Source: PHAA01 sp022706565 (GTDB lineage Bacteria > Bacillota > Syntrophomonadia > Syntrophomonadales > Syntrophomonadaceae). Taken from it: a stretch of DNA of 64,000 nucleotides. The position numbers were made by a program, and so were the translations under genes. Positions 33,036 through 41,756 of the stretch are shown here, one piece after another. The stretch's first letter is position 1; each line of letters begins with the position of its first letter. The stretch covers positions 558,001 through 622,000 of the forward strand of contig JAXGLD010000001.1 of the NCBI GenBank assembly GCA_040769385.1. The letters run 5' to 3'. The notes under the pieces were generated by a model. The model was not told the origin of the DNA, made no database searches, and worked only from the letters and a program-made list of their open reading frames with translations.

Positions 33036-34217
33036 ATGAAATTGTTCATCAAGAAATCATTTCTTTTAGCCATAGTATTCGGACTCTTCTTTGGGGTCGG
33101 GTGCGGGGTAGCGGGGCTGTTTACACCGTCAGTTCAGACAGTTGCCACCAGCGACCCGAAGGCGGACGCCCCCACAGTAGATGACAAAAAGAGAACCAAT
33201 ATCCTGCTGCTCGGGGTGGATGCCCGCAAAGGGGAGAAAATCAGCCGTTCCGATACAATCATATTAGCTTCTATCGATCCTAAGCTTAACCGGGCGGCCT
33301 TGGTGTCTATTCCCAGGGATACGAAAGTCAGCGGTAATGCGGCAGGAGGCATGGATAAAATAAATGCCGCTAATGTAGTTGGCGGTCCCGAGTATGCGGT
33401 AGAGAAAGTCGAAGAATTGATGAATGAACAGATCGATTATTACGTGGAAATGGATTTTGAAGGCTTTAAGAACATAATTGATGCTCTGGGCGGGGTGACC
33501 ATCAATGTTGACCAGAGGATGTACAAGCCCTCCGAAGATATAAACCTGAAGCCCGGCTTGCAGACCTTGGATGGTTATGGTTCTTTAGCCTTCGTCCGCT
33601 ATCGTGATTACCCGATGGGAGACATCGAGAGGGCTGAGCATCAACAGGCCTTTCTTAAAGCCTTGGGCCAGGAAATACTCAAGCCAGCAACCATTGTGAA
33701 ACTGCCGACCTTGGTCAAGGAAGTAAAGGCCAATGTCAAGACCAACTTGGGACTTAAGGATATGCTAAAGATGGCTGCTTGGGCGCCGGGATTTACCAGC
33801 GAGTCCATAATTGCCCAGACTCTGCCGGGATCATTCTATGACCAGCGTAATGCCCAGGGAGTGTTGACCGCCAGCTATTGGGTAGCTGATAAAAACAAGA
33901 CCGCAACTTTGCTGGACACCATGTTAAACGGGCAGACGGTGGCGGTAGTGCAAGGATCTTCGACCACTGTGACAAAAGCGCCAAGTACCACTTCCGCCCA
34001 AAAACCAAGTACCACTGCATCTGAGTCTCAGGATACCAATACCAAGGACACTACTGAGGAGAAAACGGGGACCAATACAGACAGCAATAAAAAAACTACC
34101 AAACCCGATTCCTCAACTGATGGCAGCAAAACAACCAAAAAGCCCAAATCCCAGGATGATACTAAGAGCGGTAAGACCAGCACCCAGAGCACTACCAATA
34201 CGGCGACCAAGATATAG
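33036..34217 (+). CDS. LytR-CpsA-Psr family glycopolymer ligase
   Basis: A 393-residue membrane-anchored protein. A single N-terminal span (about residues 7-28) precedes the LCP domain (55-275), with NILLLGVDAR, RSDTIIL, SIPRDTKV, and FVRYR with DIERAEHQQAF. LCP enzymes transfer lipid-linked glycopolymers to peptidoglycan outside the membrane. The last 85 residues are a Thr/Ser/Lys-rich low-complexity tail, likely disordered and wall-spanning. ATG 33036 has GGAGGA ten bases upstream. It sits between the tagO-type gene and the glycan locus, consistent with attaching their product to the wall. Confidence 0.93.
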   Translation: MKLFIKKSFLLAIVFGLFFGVGCGVAGLFTPSVQTVATSDPKADAPTVDDKKRTNILLLGVDARKGEKISRSDTIILASIDPKLNRAALVSIPRDTKVSGNAAGGMDKINAANVVGGPEYAVEKVEELMNEQIDYYVEMDFEGFKNIIDALGGVTINVDQRMYKPSEDINLKPGLQTLDGYGSLAFVRYRDYPMGDIERAEHQQAFLKALGQEILKPATIVKLPTLVKEVKANVKTNLGLKDMLKMAAWAPGFTSESIIAQTLPGSFYDQRNAQGVLTASYWVADKNKTATLLDTMLNGQTVAVVQGSSTTVTKAPSTTSAQKPSTTASESQDTNTKDTTEEKTGTNTDSNKKTTKPDSSTDGSKTTKKPKSQDDTKSGKTSTQSTTNTATKI

Positions 34218-34280
34218 CATATTTGCTTGTAAAGTTATAGGAAAAAGGAAACTCGCGAGTATAATGACATACTGTAGAAG

Positions 34281-34323
34281 AACCCGTTTTCAGGATGATA
34301 AACCTGGAAACGGGTTTCGCTTT
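34281..34323 (+). terminator. Terminator after the LCP gene
   Basis: AACCCGTTTTCAGG and CCTGGAAACGGGTT form a 14-bp stem with one G-T pair and an eight-base loop. The T tract is interrupted (TTCGCTTT). Confidence 0.8.
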
Positions 34324-34441
34324 GGCGTGTCATTAAATGTGCAAATAGTCGTACTTGCTTAAAGCATTGTATTAATCCTGCAGCAAAAAACCGCGCCTGA
34401 TCAAGAAAATCCAATCCATATGGCAATCACAGGACTGGGTT

Positions 34442-34450
34442 TGATATAAT
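34442..34450 (+). promoter_or_regulatory. Extended -10 promoter for the riboswitch leader
   Basis: TGATATAAT is an extended -10 with a perfect TATAAT at 34445-34450. The -35 region is poor (TGGCAA at 18-base spacing). RNA would start near 34457, some 40 bases before the aptamer. Confidence 0.58.
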
Positions 34451-34496
34451 AACAGCGGTAGAAAATGGGAACCAAAGGTTATAGAAAACCATATAC

Positions 34497-34568
34497 TGAA
34501 TAAAGGCAAACCTGCTGAGAGGCAGGGACGCAAAACCACGGGCCTCATTTCAGGCAGCCGGGTTCCAA
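34497..34568 (+). promoter_or_regulatory. Cyclic-di-GMP-I (GEMM-I) riboswitch aptamer
   Basis: The class signature is present in order: GGCAAACC (34505-34512), a P2 hairpin CCTGCT-GAGA-GGCAGG with a GNRA tetraloop, GGGACGCAAAACCACGGG, a short P3 (GCCT/AGGC) and AGCCGGGTT. The guanine next to the core C (34506, equal to G20 of the Vibrio Vc2 aptamer) is kept, which favours c-di-GMP over cGAMP. One consensus position, GCAAAGCC, reads GCAAAACC here. It precedes the glycan biosynthesis locus, so c-di-GMP probably sets its transcription. Confidence 0.9.
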
Positions 34569-34570
34569 GC

Positions 34571-34608
34571 AACCGTATTGAATCTTATCAGTTTCAAAAC
34601 GGTTTTTT
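34571..34608 (+). terminator. Riboswitch expression-platform terminator
   Basis: AACCGT pairs with ACGGTT, and after one mismatch TTGAA pairs with TTCAA, around a ten-base loop; six T follow. It lies directly after the aptamer. GTAT inside the 5' arm might instead pair with ATAC before the aptamer as part of P1, which would make ligand binding favour read-through. The direction of control is not certain. Confidence 0.78.
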
Positions 34609-34823
34609 AGTTGCAATTATTAGCTGGATCATGACGTGAAATAATACAGAAACATTAAAGAAGAAGGATACCGTCCCCAACCTGCGCCATTACGTCGTAC
34701 TATTGGGTACAGCGTTAAATTACCTTGATCGATCTGCGGTTCAAACACCATGTCATAAGAACAGAGATAGGCTAGCTAACATAGTATGACTAATGGATAC
34801 TCTTGAGAGGAAGGATCAAGCCA
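34609..34823 (+). other. Untranslated leader between the riboswitch and the first glycan gene
   Basis: No gene is seen in these 215 bases. They contain the ribosome binding site AGGAAGG (34809-34815) for the dehydratase gene and no obvious second promoter or hairpin with a T tract. Confidence 0.5.
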
Positions 34824-36695
34824 TTGCGCAAGTTTTCACAGCGGACGTTTTATTTGCTCGCAGTCGATGCAGCTCTGATGATTGCGGCATTTTATATCGC
34901 CTTAATACTGAGGTTTGACGGGGAAGTGCCCCTGCAATTCCTGGGGGCATTGCTGTATCTAATCCCGTTTATTGTCACGGTTAACCTGGGTTTTTTGTTG
35001 GCCTTCAAGCTTTACGGGCGAGTATGGGAATATGCCAGTTGGGAGGAGCTGTTTTCTATCATTAAAGCGGCTACCTGTGGCAGTATCCTGGTCTTTTCCT
35101 TGACAGCAGTGTTTCAACTGAGAAGTCTGCCCAGGTCTGTCTACATTATGGGGTGGTTTTTTACCATTGTATTCCTTGGCATTTCTCGTTTGTGGTGGAG
35201 AATCAACCGTGATTATTTACATCGGAAACGCCGAGTAGGCACCAGGGTTTTGATAGTGGGGGCCGGCAGTGCAGGAGCCATGTTGGCCAAAGAAATACAA
35301 TCCAACGCCCACCTGGGGATGGAAGCGATGGCATTTGTAGACGATGATACTCAAAAACTGGGGCGAATAATGCTGGGCATTCCAATTAAAGGAACCCGCT
35401 ACGATATTCCGGAACTAGTATGCTCCTTGGGGATCGAAGAGATTATAATAGCTATGCCATCTGTAAAGGGACCACCGATGCGAGAGATCATCAATATCTG
35501 TGAGGAGACCCCGGCCCGAATTAAAATAATTCCCCACCTGTATCCGAATGAACAGGGGTCGCTTCTGTCCCAGATGCGCACGGTAAATATGGAGGATTTA
35601 CTGGGCCGGTTGCCTGTGCAGATTGATTTGCAGCAGGTGTCAGGCTATCTGCAGGATAAAATAGTAATGGTAACCGGGGGAGGAGGGTCGATAGGTTCTG
35701 AGCTGTGTCGGCAGGTGCTTACCTTTCATCCCCGCCTTCTGATTATTATCGATGCCAGTGAAAACAACCTCTTCGATATCGAACAAGAACTCAAATTAGC
35801 CGGATGGTCAGAGAGAATAGTAATCAAATTGTCCGATATAAGAGATCGTGAATCCATGGAGAGGATATACCAAGCCTTTCGGCCGCAGGTGGTGTTCCAT
35901 GCGGCAGCATTCAAGCACGTCCCCATGATGGAAAGACACCCGGAAGCAGCGCTGGTCAATAATGTACTGGGTACCTACAATGTTGCCGGACTGGCCGACA
36001 AGTACCGGGTTGAGACCTTTATCCAGATTTCCACAGATAAGGCGGTGAATCCGACTTCTGTTATGGGAGCGACCAAGCGCATTGCGGAACTGGTCATTAA
36101 AGACCTGAACCGTAATTCAAGCACCACATTTGCCGCGGTCCGTTTCGGTAATGTTTTAGGCAGTCGTGGCAGCGTAATACCTACATTTGAGAAGCAAATT
36201 GAAGCGGGTGGTCCAGTAACTGTTACCCATCCTGATATGACCCGTTACTTCATGACAATACCGGAAGCTGTCGAATTGGTTATCCAAGCAGGAGCAATGG
36301 CAAAAGGTGGGGAAATCTTCGTATTGGATATGGGGGAACCAGTCAAGATTTTAGATCTGGCCCGTGATTTAATCCGGTTGTATGGTCTGGAACCTTGGCA
36401 AGACATTGATATAGTGTTTACTGGTATTCGCCCCGGGGAGAAACTCTTTGAAGAATTGTTTTCCAACAAAGAGGACATGTCATCTACCATTCATGAACGG
36501 ATCTTTATTTCCCGTAAGGAAATTGACTCCAACTATGTGGATATAGCTCATACAATCGATTCGCTGATAAGAGAAACAGCCAACAATAAAGAGGCTATAA
36601 TCAAGTTGCTGGTGGAACTAATTCCCGAATACCACCATCCCGATTACCAAAAACAAATCCAGGCCAAAGTAATTCCGATGAGAGCAGCGCACTAG
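34824..36695 (+). CDS. pglF: Membrane-bound UDP-GlcNAc 4,6-dehydratase, PglF/CapD/FlaA1 type
   Basis: A 623-residue protein with four N-terminal membrane spans (about residues 8-125), a first Rossmann-like domain (VLIVGAGSAG, 142-151) and a catalytic SDR domain with VTGGGGSIGSE (283-293). The active-site segment STDKAVNPTSVMGATKR has the Thr-Asp-Lys triad (404-406) and methionine instead of tyrosine, as in PglF and relatives. It makes UDP-4-keto-6-deoxy-GlcNAc, the substrate of PglE, which lies 19 kb downstream. TTG 34824 fits AGGAAGG eight bases upstream; TTG 34803 is an alternative. It is the first gene under the riboswitch. Confidence 0.9.
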   Translation: MRKFSQRTFYLLAVDAALMIAAFYIALILRFDGEVPLQFLGALLYLIPFIVTVNLGFLLAFKLYGRVWEYASWEELFSIIKAATCGSILVFSLTAVFQLRSLPRSVYIMGWFFTIVFLGISRLWWRINRDYLHRKRRVGTRVLIVGAGSAGAMLAKEIQSNAHLGMEAMAFVDDDTQKLGRIMLGIPIKGTRYDIPELVCSLGIEEIIIAMPSVKGPPMREIINICEETPARIKIIPHLYPNEQGSLLSQMRTVNMEDLLGRLPVQIDLQQVSGYLQDKIVMVTGGGGSIGSELCRQVLTFHPRLLIIIDASENNLFDIEQELKLAGWSERIVIKLSDIRDRESMERIYQAFRPQVVFHAAAFKHVPMMERHPEAALVNNVLGTYNVAGLADKYRVETFIQISTDKAVNPTSVMGATKRIAELVIKDLNRNSSTTFAAVRFGNVLGSRGSVIPTFEKQIEAGGPVTVTHPDMTRYFMTIPEAVELVIQAGAMAKGGEIFVLDMGEPVKILDLARDLIRLYGLEPWQDIDIVFTGIRPGEKLFEELFSNKEDMSSTIHERIFISRKEIDSNYVDIAHTIDSLIRETANNKEAIIKLLVELIPEYHHPDYQKQIQAKVIPMRAAH

Positions 36696-36748
36696 TGAGC
36701 CCACAACCGCAGTTTTAGGCGGACAAAGATACATTGTTGGAGGGTTTT

Positions 36749-37558
36749 ATGGAATTCATAGATATACACTCGCATATTCTACCGGGTATGGATGATGGTT
36801 CTCGTTCTATCAGTATGTCAGTAGAAATGGCTCAGGTGGCGTTAACAGACCACATTGGAATAATGGTAGCCACACCTCACATCAAGACTGGAAAATTTGA
36901 CTATAACAAGAAGTACATTATTAAAAGGGTTGACGAGCTTAACCAACAATTCAAAAGAAATGGTATAGGTCTGCAGGTATTGCCAGGAGCGGAGTATTAC
37001 TTGGAGCCCGATTTACCTCAGCGTCTCGCTGATGGAGAATTATTGACTATCAATAATACCGGACGCTATTTGTTAATTGAAATGCCATCCATTATGGTTC
37101 CGGAGCACACGGATCGAACTCTATATGAGATACAGCTTCAAGGCGTTATTCCGATTATTGCCCACCCGGAAAGAAACGAGGTTTTGGCGAAGCGTCCTGA
37201 TCTGTTATCTGCTTACTCACAACGGGGCGTTCTAGCTCAAGTGACCTCAACTAGTATCACTGGATTGTTCGGCCGCCTCGTTGCCAAAGCCGCCAACAAG
37301 ATGTTAGCAGACGGATCGGTCCAAATCATAGCTTCTGATGCCCATACGCCCAACAAAAGAGCCCCCTTAATGAGTGAAGCATATCATATTGTAGAGCGTT
37401 TATGGGGTGCTCAATACGCTCAAGTGTTGGGTTGCGATAATCCGAGGCATATCATTTATGGACGAGGAATAGAGCATGTTCGGTCGCCGAAAAAACCGAC
37501 GTTGTCGGATACAATCCAAAGATCACTCCAGCATTGGAAGTCAAGAGTCGATTTTTAG
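36749..37558 (+). CDS. PHP-type protein-tyrosine phosphatase CpsB/YwqE family
   Basis: A 269-residue metal-dependent phosphatase of the PHP fold: IDIHSHILPGMDDGS (residues 4-18) with metal-binding histidines, ATPHIKTGKF, IIAHPERN (about 138-145) and ASDAHTPNKRAP near 205. Such enzymes dephosphorylate the tyrosine kinase that controls capsule chain length, encoded just downstream. GGAGGG lies four bases before the ATG, which is close but acceptable. Confidence 0.93.
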   Translation: MEFIDIHSHILPGMDDGSRSISMSVEMAQVALTDHIGIMVATPHIKTGKFDYNKKYIIKRVDELNQQFKRNGIGLQVLPGAEYYLEPDLPQRLADGELLTINNTGRYLLIEMPSIMVPEHTDRTLYEIQLQGVIPIIAHPERNEVLAKRPDLLSAYSQRGVLAQVTSTSITGLFGRLVAKAANKMLADGSVQIIASDAHTPNKRAPLMSEAYHIVERLWGAQYAQVLGCDNPRHIIYGRGIEHVRSPKKPTLSDTIQRSLQHWKSRVDF

Positions 37559-37685
37559 TGAGGGGTCAATGTCTATGCAATACTCCAGAATAGTTACGCG
37601 AATATAATAGCTTCCCCAGCTAATCTTAAGGGTTCTCATTGCATGGATAAGGGTATTATGTATGGATCCAAAAGGAGGAACCGGG

Positions 37686-38453
37686 GTGAGTGATTATAAA
37701 CCAGTCCCCAGTCGGGTGGTAGGAAGCGCTGACATCGATATATACTACCTTATTAAGGTCCTAAAAAAGTGGTGGAAGTTGATTGTTGCTCTGACCTTGG
37801 CTGCTGCGTTGGTTTCGGGGCTCTTCAGCTTCTATGTGTTGAAACCGGTTTATCGAGCTTCCACATTGCTTATGGTTACGGTAGCATCAGAGAAGCTGCA
37901 AGTCAGTACTCAACAGTTGAATCGTAATAATCAAGATAACAACAATTCTGTAGCTCCCATGCCGGTCCTCACTATGAATACCTATTTAGGGCAGTTGGAA
38001 AGCGAAGTGGTTATGAAAAGAGTGGTAGAAAGCACTGGCATTCCAGAGCTGTCCATAGGCGCCCTTCTGTCGATGACCGATGCAAGTATTGTTGAAGACT
38101 CAAATCTCATCGTCCTTGAGGTTGAGAGTAATGATCCGCATAAAGCAGCTCTGATAGCCAATGCGGTTGCTGAGCAATACCTCAAACTAATGGATGAACT
38201 GATGTTTTCTTCGGTAGTTGTGATATCACCAGCCAATGTACCGCCAACACCTATCAAACCCAATAAGATGATGAATATAGCGTTAGCCTTGTTACTTGGT
38301 TTGATGATATCTGTCCTGCTAGCATTCCTGTTGGACTTCCTAGATAACACTTTAAAAACTGTTGAAGATATTGACCAAGTACTAGACTTGCCAGTGCTGG
38401 CAGTTATCCCGGCCGGAACTAAGCAAAGCTCAAAGCAGCATTTCAGGGAGTGA
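37686..38453 (+). CDS. Wzz/CpsC-type chain-length and tyrosine-kinase adaptor
   Basis: A 255-residue membrane protein with spans near residues 28-48 and 198-218, enclosing an extracytoplasmic domain, and a short cytoplasmic C-terminus. In Firmicutes this adaptor activates a separate BY-kinase. GTG 37686 has AAAGGAGG seven bases upstream; the in-frame ATG at 37662 lies before that site. Its stop lies just before the kinase ATG, so both are coupled. Confidence 0.92.
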   Translation: MSDYKPVPSRVVGSADIDIYYLIKVLKKWWKLIVALTLAAALVSGLFSFYVLKPVYRASTLLMVTVASEKLQVSTQQLNRNNQDNNNSVAPMPVLTMNTYLGQLESEVVMKRVVESTGIPELSIGALLSMTDASIVEDSNLIVLEVESNDPHKAALIANAVAEQYLKLMDELMFSSVVVISPANVPPTPIKPNKMMNIALALLLGLMISVLLAFLLDFLDNTLKTVEDIDQVLDLPVLAVIPAGTKQSSKQHFRE

Positions 38454-38455
38454 AT

Positions 38456-39151
38456 ATGTTGGCTATCAGATTGAAAAGAAGAGATGACAACAGTATGGAT
38501 CCTGGGCTAGTTGCTCTTGAGAGCCCAAAGTCAATGATAACTGAGACTTATCGGGTCTTACGGACTAATATGGGATTTGCCGGTATTGAACAACCATTCA
38601 AGACAGTTCTGGTTACAAGTGCACTGGCAATGGAAGGCAAAAGCACTACGGTGGCAAACCTGGCGGTAGTAACTGCCCAAGCTGGAAACAAGGTTATCCT
38701 TGTCGATTGCGACTTACGGAGGCCCTGTATCCATAAGCTGTTTCAGATTTCCAACGAAATGGGATTCACCAGCTGCATTATTAATGAAATTGAACCGGAG
38801 CGTGTGGCGCATAGCCTAAGTATGCTTAACCTCCATGTTTTAACTAGCGGACCGATTCCACCTAATCCTGCTGAGATTCTCAATTCCATGCGTACTCGAA
38901 ATATGTGGTCTGACTTAAAGGAAAGATATGATTATGTATTTATAGATTCGCCTCCCATACTATCTGTTACGGATGGCGCCATAATAGCATCTCAGACAGA
39001 TGCGTCTGCACTTGTGGTTCATGCCGGAAAAACTCGCAAAGAGGTAGCAGCTCAAGCCAAGGACAGATTGCAGCAAGCCAATGCCAGAATCATTGGGGTA
39101 GTTCTCAATCAGACCAAGCCCAATGACCAGGATTATTACTATTATTATTAG
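38456..39151 (+). CDS. BY-type tyrosine kinase Wze/CpsD with C-terminal tyrosine tail
   Basis: A 231-residue cytoplasmic ATPase: Walker A in AMEGKSTTVANL (about residues 60-71), Walker A' VILVDCDLRRP (81-91), and Walker B YVFIDSPP (about 161-168). The protein ends in five consecutive tyrosines, the autophosphorylation cluster. With the Wzz-type adaptor and the PHP phosphatase it forms the usual phosphotyrosine circuit that regulates polymer length and export. ATG 38456 is two codons inside a GTG alternative at 38450. Confidence 0.93.
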   Translation: MLAIRLKRRDDNSMDPGLVALESPKSMITETYRVLRTNMGFAGIEQPFKTVLVTSALAMEGKSTTVANLAVVTAQAGNKVILVDCDLRRPCIHKLFQISNEMGFTSCIINEIEPERVAHSLSMLNLHVLTSGPIPPNPAEILNSMRTRNMWSDLKERYDYVFIDSPPILSVTDGAIIASQTDASALVVHAGKTRKEVAAQAKDRLQQANARIIGVVLNQTKPNDQDYYYYY

Positions 39152-39214
39152 CAGCATTATCTGGCAAAAAGAGGCATGCCGGGATGAGATGGTACTATTC
39201 AAAAGGGATTTGAT

Positions 39215-40348
39215 ATGAGAAAAATATTGGTTCTATCGAATAGCTCAGGGGGTTTGTATAGTTTTAGAAAAGAATTGATTGAAGAGCTTATAAAGAATGG
39301 CTTTCAAGTAAACATATCGACGCCCAGAGGAACCAAAGTGGACCAGCTGGAGGAACTTGGTTGTATATTTATCGAGACTCCCATTGATCGTAGAGGTATG
39401 AATCCAGTCAGTGACCTACGACTAATATTAAACTACCGGCATACCATAAAAAAGATCAATCCGGACATTGTTCTTACCTATACCATAAAACCGAATATTT
39501 ATGGCAGCATCGCATGCCGTTGGGCGAATATACCTTACCTGAACAACATCACCGGATTGGGCAGCGCCTTCCTAAAACCCAGCCTCCTTAGCAGCATCCT
39601 GATTATCATGTATAGAATAGCCTTCAAAGAGTCGAGGATGGTTTTTTTTCAGAACACCAATAATCTGGAATTTATGCAAGGGAAGAGAGCGATTTCCGGA
39701 CCTTACAAACTTATCCCGGGGTCTGGAGTAAACCTTGAGCGGTTCAAATTTACTCCCTACCCTGATGCCAGCGATGCGATTGTCTTTAATTTCGTGGGAA
39801 GAGTTATGAAAGATAAAGGGATCGACGAATATCTAGCTGTTGCCAGGGAGATCAAGCAAAAATATCCTACAACCAGGTTTAATATCATTGGTTCGGTGGA
39901 GCCCAGCCAATCACATTATGAAAAGATCCTTGCCGAACATGAAAGGGAAGGCTCGATAACATACCTAGGCTATCAAGAGGATATTGTACCATTTTTGATA
40001 GGCAGCCATTGTATCATTCACCCTTCCCGAGGAGGGGAAGGGATGTCGAATGTACTTCTTGAAACTGCGGCTACAGGCAGATGCCTAATCGCGTCCGATA
40101 TACCCGGTTGTCGGGAGATAATTGACGGTGGTATCAATGGCTTCACATTTCAGGCTGGCAATGCATATGATTTGATTGCGACAGTTGAAACATTCCTTAG
40201 TATGCCTCATGAGAAAAAGGCTGAAATGGGGAAAAGGAGTAGGGAAAAGGTAGAACGAGAGTTCGATAGGCAGATAGTTGTTGACAGTTATTTTGAAGAG
40301 ATAGACAAAATTTTAAGAAATTACGATCTGAGCATCAGCATGAACTAA
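39215..40348 (+). CDS. GT4-family glycosyltransferase, PglA/CapM-like
   Basis: A 377-residue GT-B glycosyltransferase. The N-terminus has LVLSNSSGGLYSFRKEL and YTIKPNIYGS, and the C-terminal nucleotide-binding half has VGRVMKDKGIDEYL and HPSRGGEGMSNVLLETAATG with the E-x7-E motif. Resemblance to PglA, which adds GalNAc to bacillosamine, suits a locus with PglF, E, D and C, making it a candidate for the second sugar. Donor sugar is inferred only. Confidence 0.85.
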   Translation: MRKILVLSNSSGGLYSFRKELIEELIKNGFQVNISTPRGTKVDQLEELGCIFIETPIDRRGMNPVSDLRLILNYRHTIKKINPDIVLTYTIKPNIYGSIACRWANIPYLNNITGLGSAFLKPSLLSSILIIMYRIAFKESRMVFFQNTNNLEFMQGKRAISGPYKLIPGSGVNLERFKFTPYPDASDAIVFNFVGRVMKDKGIDEYLAVAREIKQKYPTTRFNIIGSVEPSQSHYEKILAEHEREGSITYLGYQEDIVPFLIGSHCIIHPSRGGEGMSNVLLETAATGRCLIASDIPGCREIIDGGINGFTFQAGNAYDLIATVETFLSMPHEKKAEMGKRSREKVEREFDRQIVVDSYFEEIDKILRNYDLSISMN

Positions 40349-40518
40349 TAGGAAAAGGCGGCAGCGTAGACGAGGGAGTGCCCCCATTGGGCTAGAGCGC
40401 ACCAATGATATGAGACTTTGTTGTGCTCGTTTGGTTAAGATGCGGGAATGCCTGGAGCATAAACCTTGCTCTATCCGAAGGAAGGTCTCTGGAAAAAGGC
40501 TTAGGGAGGCAGTAAGAA
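40349..40518 (+). other. Spacer without a recognised gene
   Basis: One frame is open through most of this stretch but has no family features and no good start. It is arginine-rich, as expected for chance translation. A ribosome binding site (GGGAGG, 40504-40509) for the next gene lies at its end. Confidence 0.4.
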
Positions 40519-41756
40519 TTGTCAAAGGGATCAATCCTTTATATTGGAGGTTTTGAGCTGCCGGATAAGAATGCTGCAGCTCATCGGGTATTAAACAATG
40601 CCAAGATAATCAGAGAATTAGGTTATGAGGTTTTTTTTTAAGTGTCGACAAGAATCTTCCCTTTGGCAGTTCTGTAATGGATACTAAGAGGCTAATAGCT
40701 GGTTTTCCCAGTTGGTTTATCCCATATCCCGATACTAGGGCCCAGTGGATTCATTATCTGAGCAGTATTAAAGATTTTATCACAGTAGCCGCCCAATGTT
40801 CGGACCTTAAGGCGGTAATCTGCTATAATTACCAGGCTGCGGCATTTGTAAGAGTGATGAAATACTGTCGCCAAAATAATATTAAGGTAATGGCTGACTG
40901 TACCGAGTGGTACAGCACTAAAGGAAGCAGCCTTGCCTATAAAATCCTTAAGGGCTTGGATTCTCTGCTGCGAATGCGCTTAATTCACAAACGCGTAGAC
41001 GGGCTTATGGTAATAAGCAAATACCTGGAGAGCTACTACGTCAAGAATGATTGCCTTATCAGAATCCCGCCATTGGTGGATCTGGAGGAGGAAAAGTGGC
41101 GCGCCGGATCAGAACAAGAGAGTTGCCCGGTAAAATTCGTCTATGCCGGAAGCCCTGGCGGCAAGCAGAAAGACAAGCTCGATCTGCTGATACAGGCGTT
41201 TTATGAACTTGATCCGAACTACGATTTTCGTTTCATTATAGTAGGTATAAGCCGGGAGAAGCATTTACAGCATTATGGTGAACAAGCCGGTTTACTAGAT
41301 GTTCTAGGAGAGAAAGTAAGATTTCTTGGCAGGTTATCTCATATAGAAAGCTTGGAGCAAGTCAAGGGAGCAGATTTCACCATATTCATGCGTGAAGACA
41401 CCAGAGTTAATAAAGCTGGTTTTCCCACTAAATTTGTGGAGAGCATAAGCTGCGGTGTGCCCGTTATAACCAACAAAACAAGTGACCTCTCCGACTATCT
41501 CCGCGATGGCGAGAACGGATTCTGGCTAGAAGGGGATATAGCCGCCACTCTGCAACGAATTCTCAACATGGAAAAAAGTCAACTGCAAAAAATGAAACAA
41601 CGGATTGAACGAGCTACCTTTGACTACCATGCTTATGTGGAAGAATTGGCTGTTTGGCTTGAGCTTGAGCCTCAGTATCCGACGGAGGTGTTATGTGCTG
41701 ATGCCGGGCGCAAAACCAAAAGTGATGCTGCATTATATTATGCCTCCCAAGACTAG
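40519..41756 (+). pseudogene. GT4-family glycosyltransferase gene interrupted at a T9 tract
   Basis: From TTG 40519 (GGGAGG nine bases upstream) the frame reads ILYIGGFELPDKNAAAHRVL, a typical GT4 start, and meets TAA right after nine T (40631-40639). A second frame from 40638 through an ATG at 40677 to 41756 encodes the rest (LSVDKNLPFGSSV, DCTEWYS, RVNKAGFPTKFVESISCGVP). One additional T would fuse them into a 413-residue enzyme. The paralogue at 42779 aligns across the junction. Causes could be a sequencing or assembly error, phase variation, or slippage at the T tract. The downstream part has no own ribosome binding site. Confidence 0.82.

Noticed and set aside
40313..40534. A 73-codon minus-strand frame between glycosyltransferases
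   Set aside because: No start signal or homology; it overlaps two genes on the other strand.
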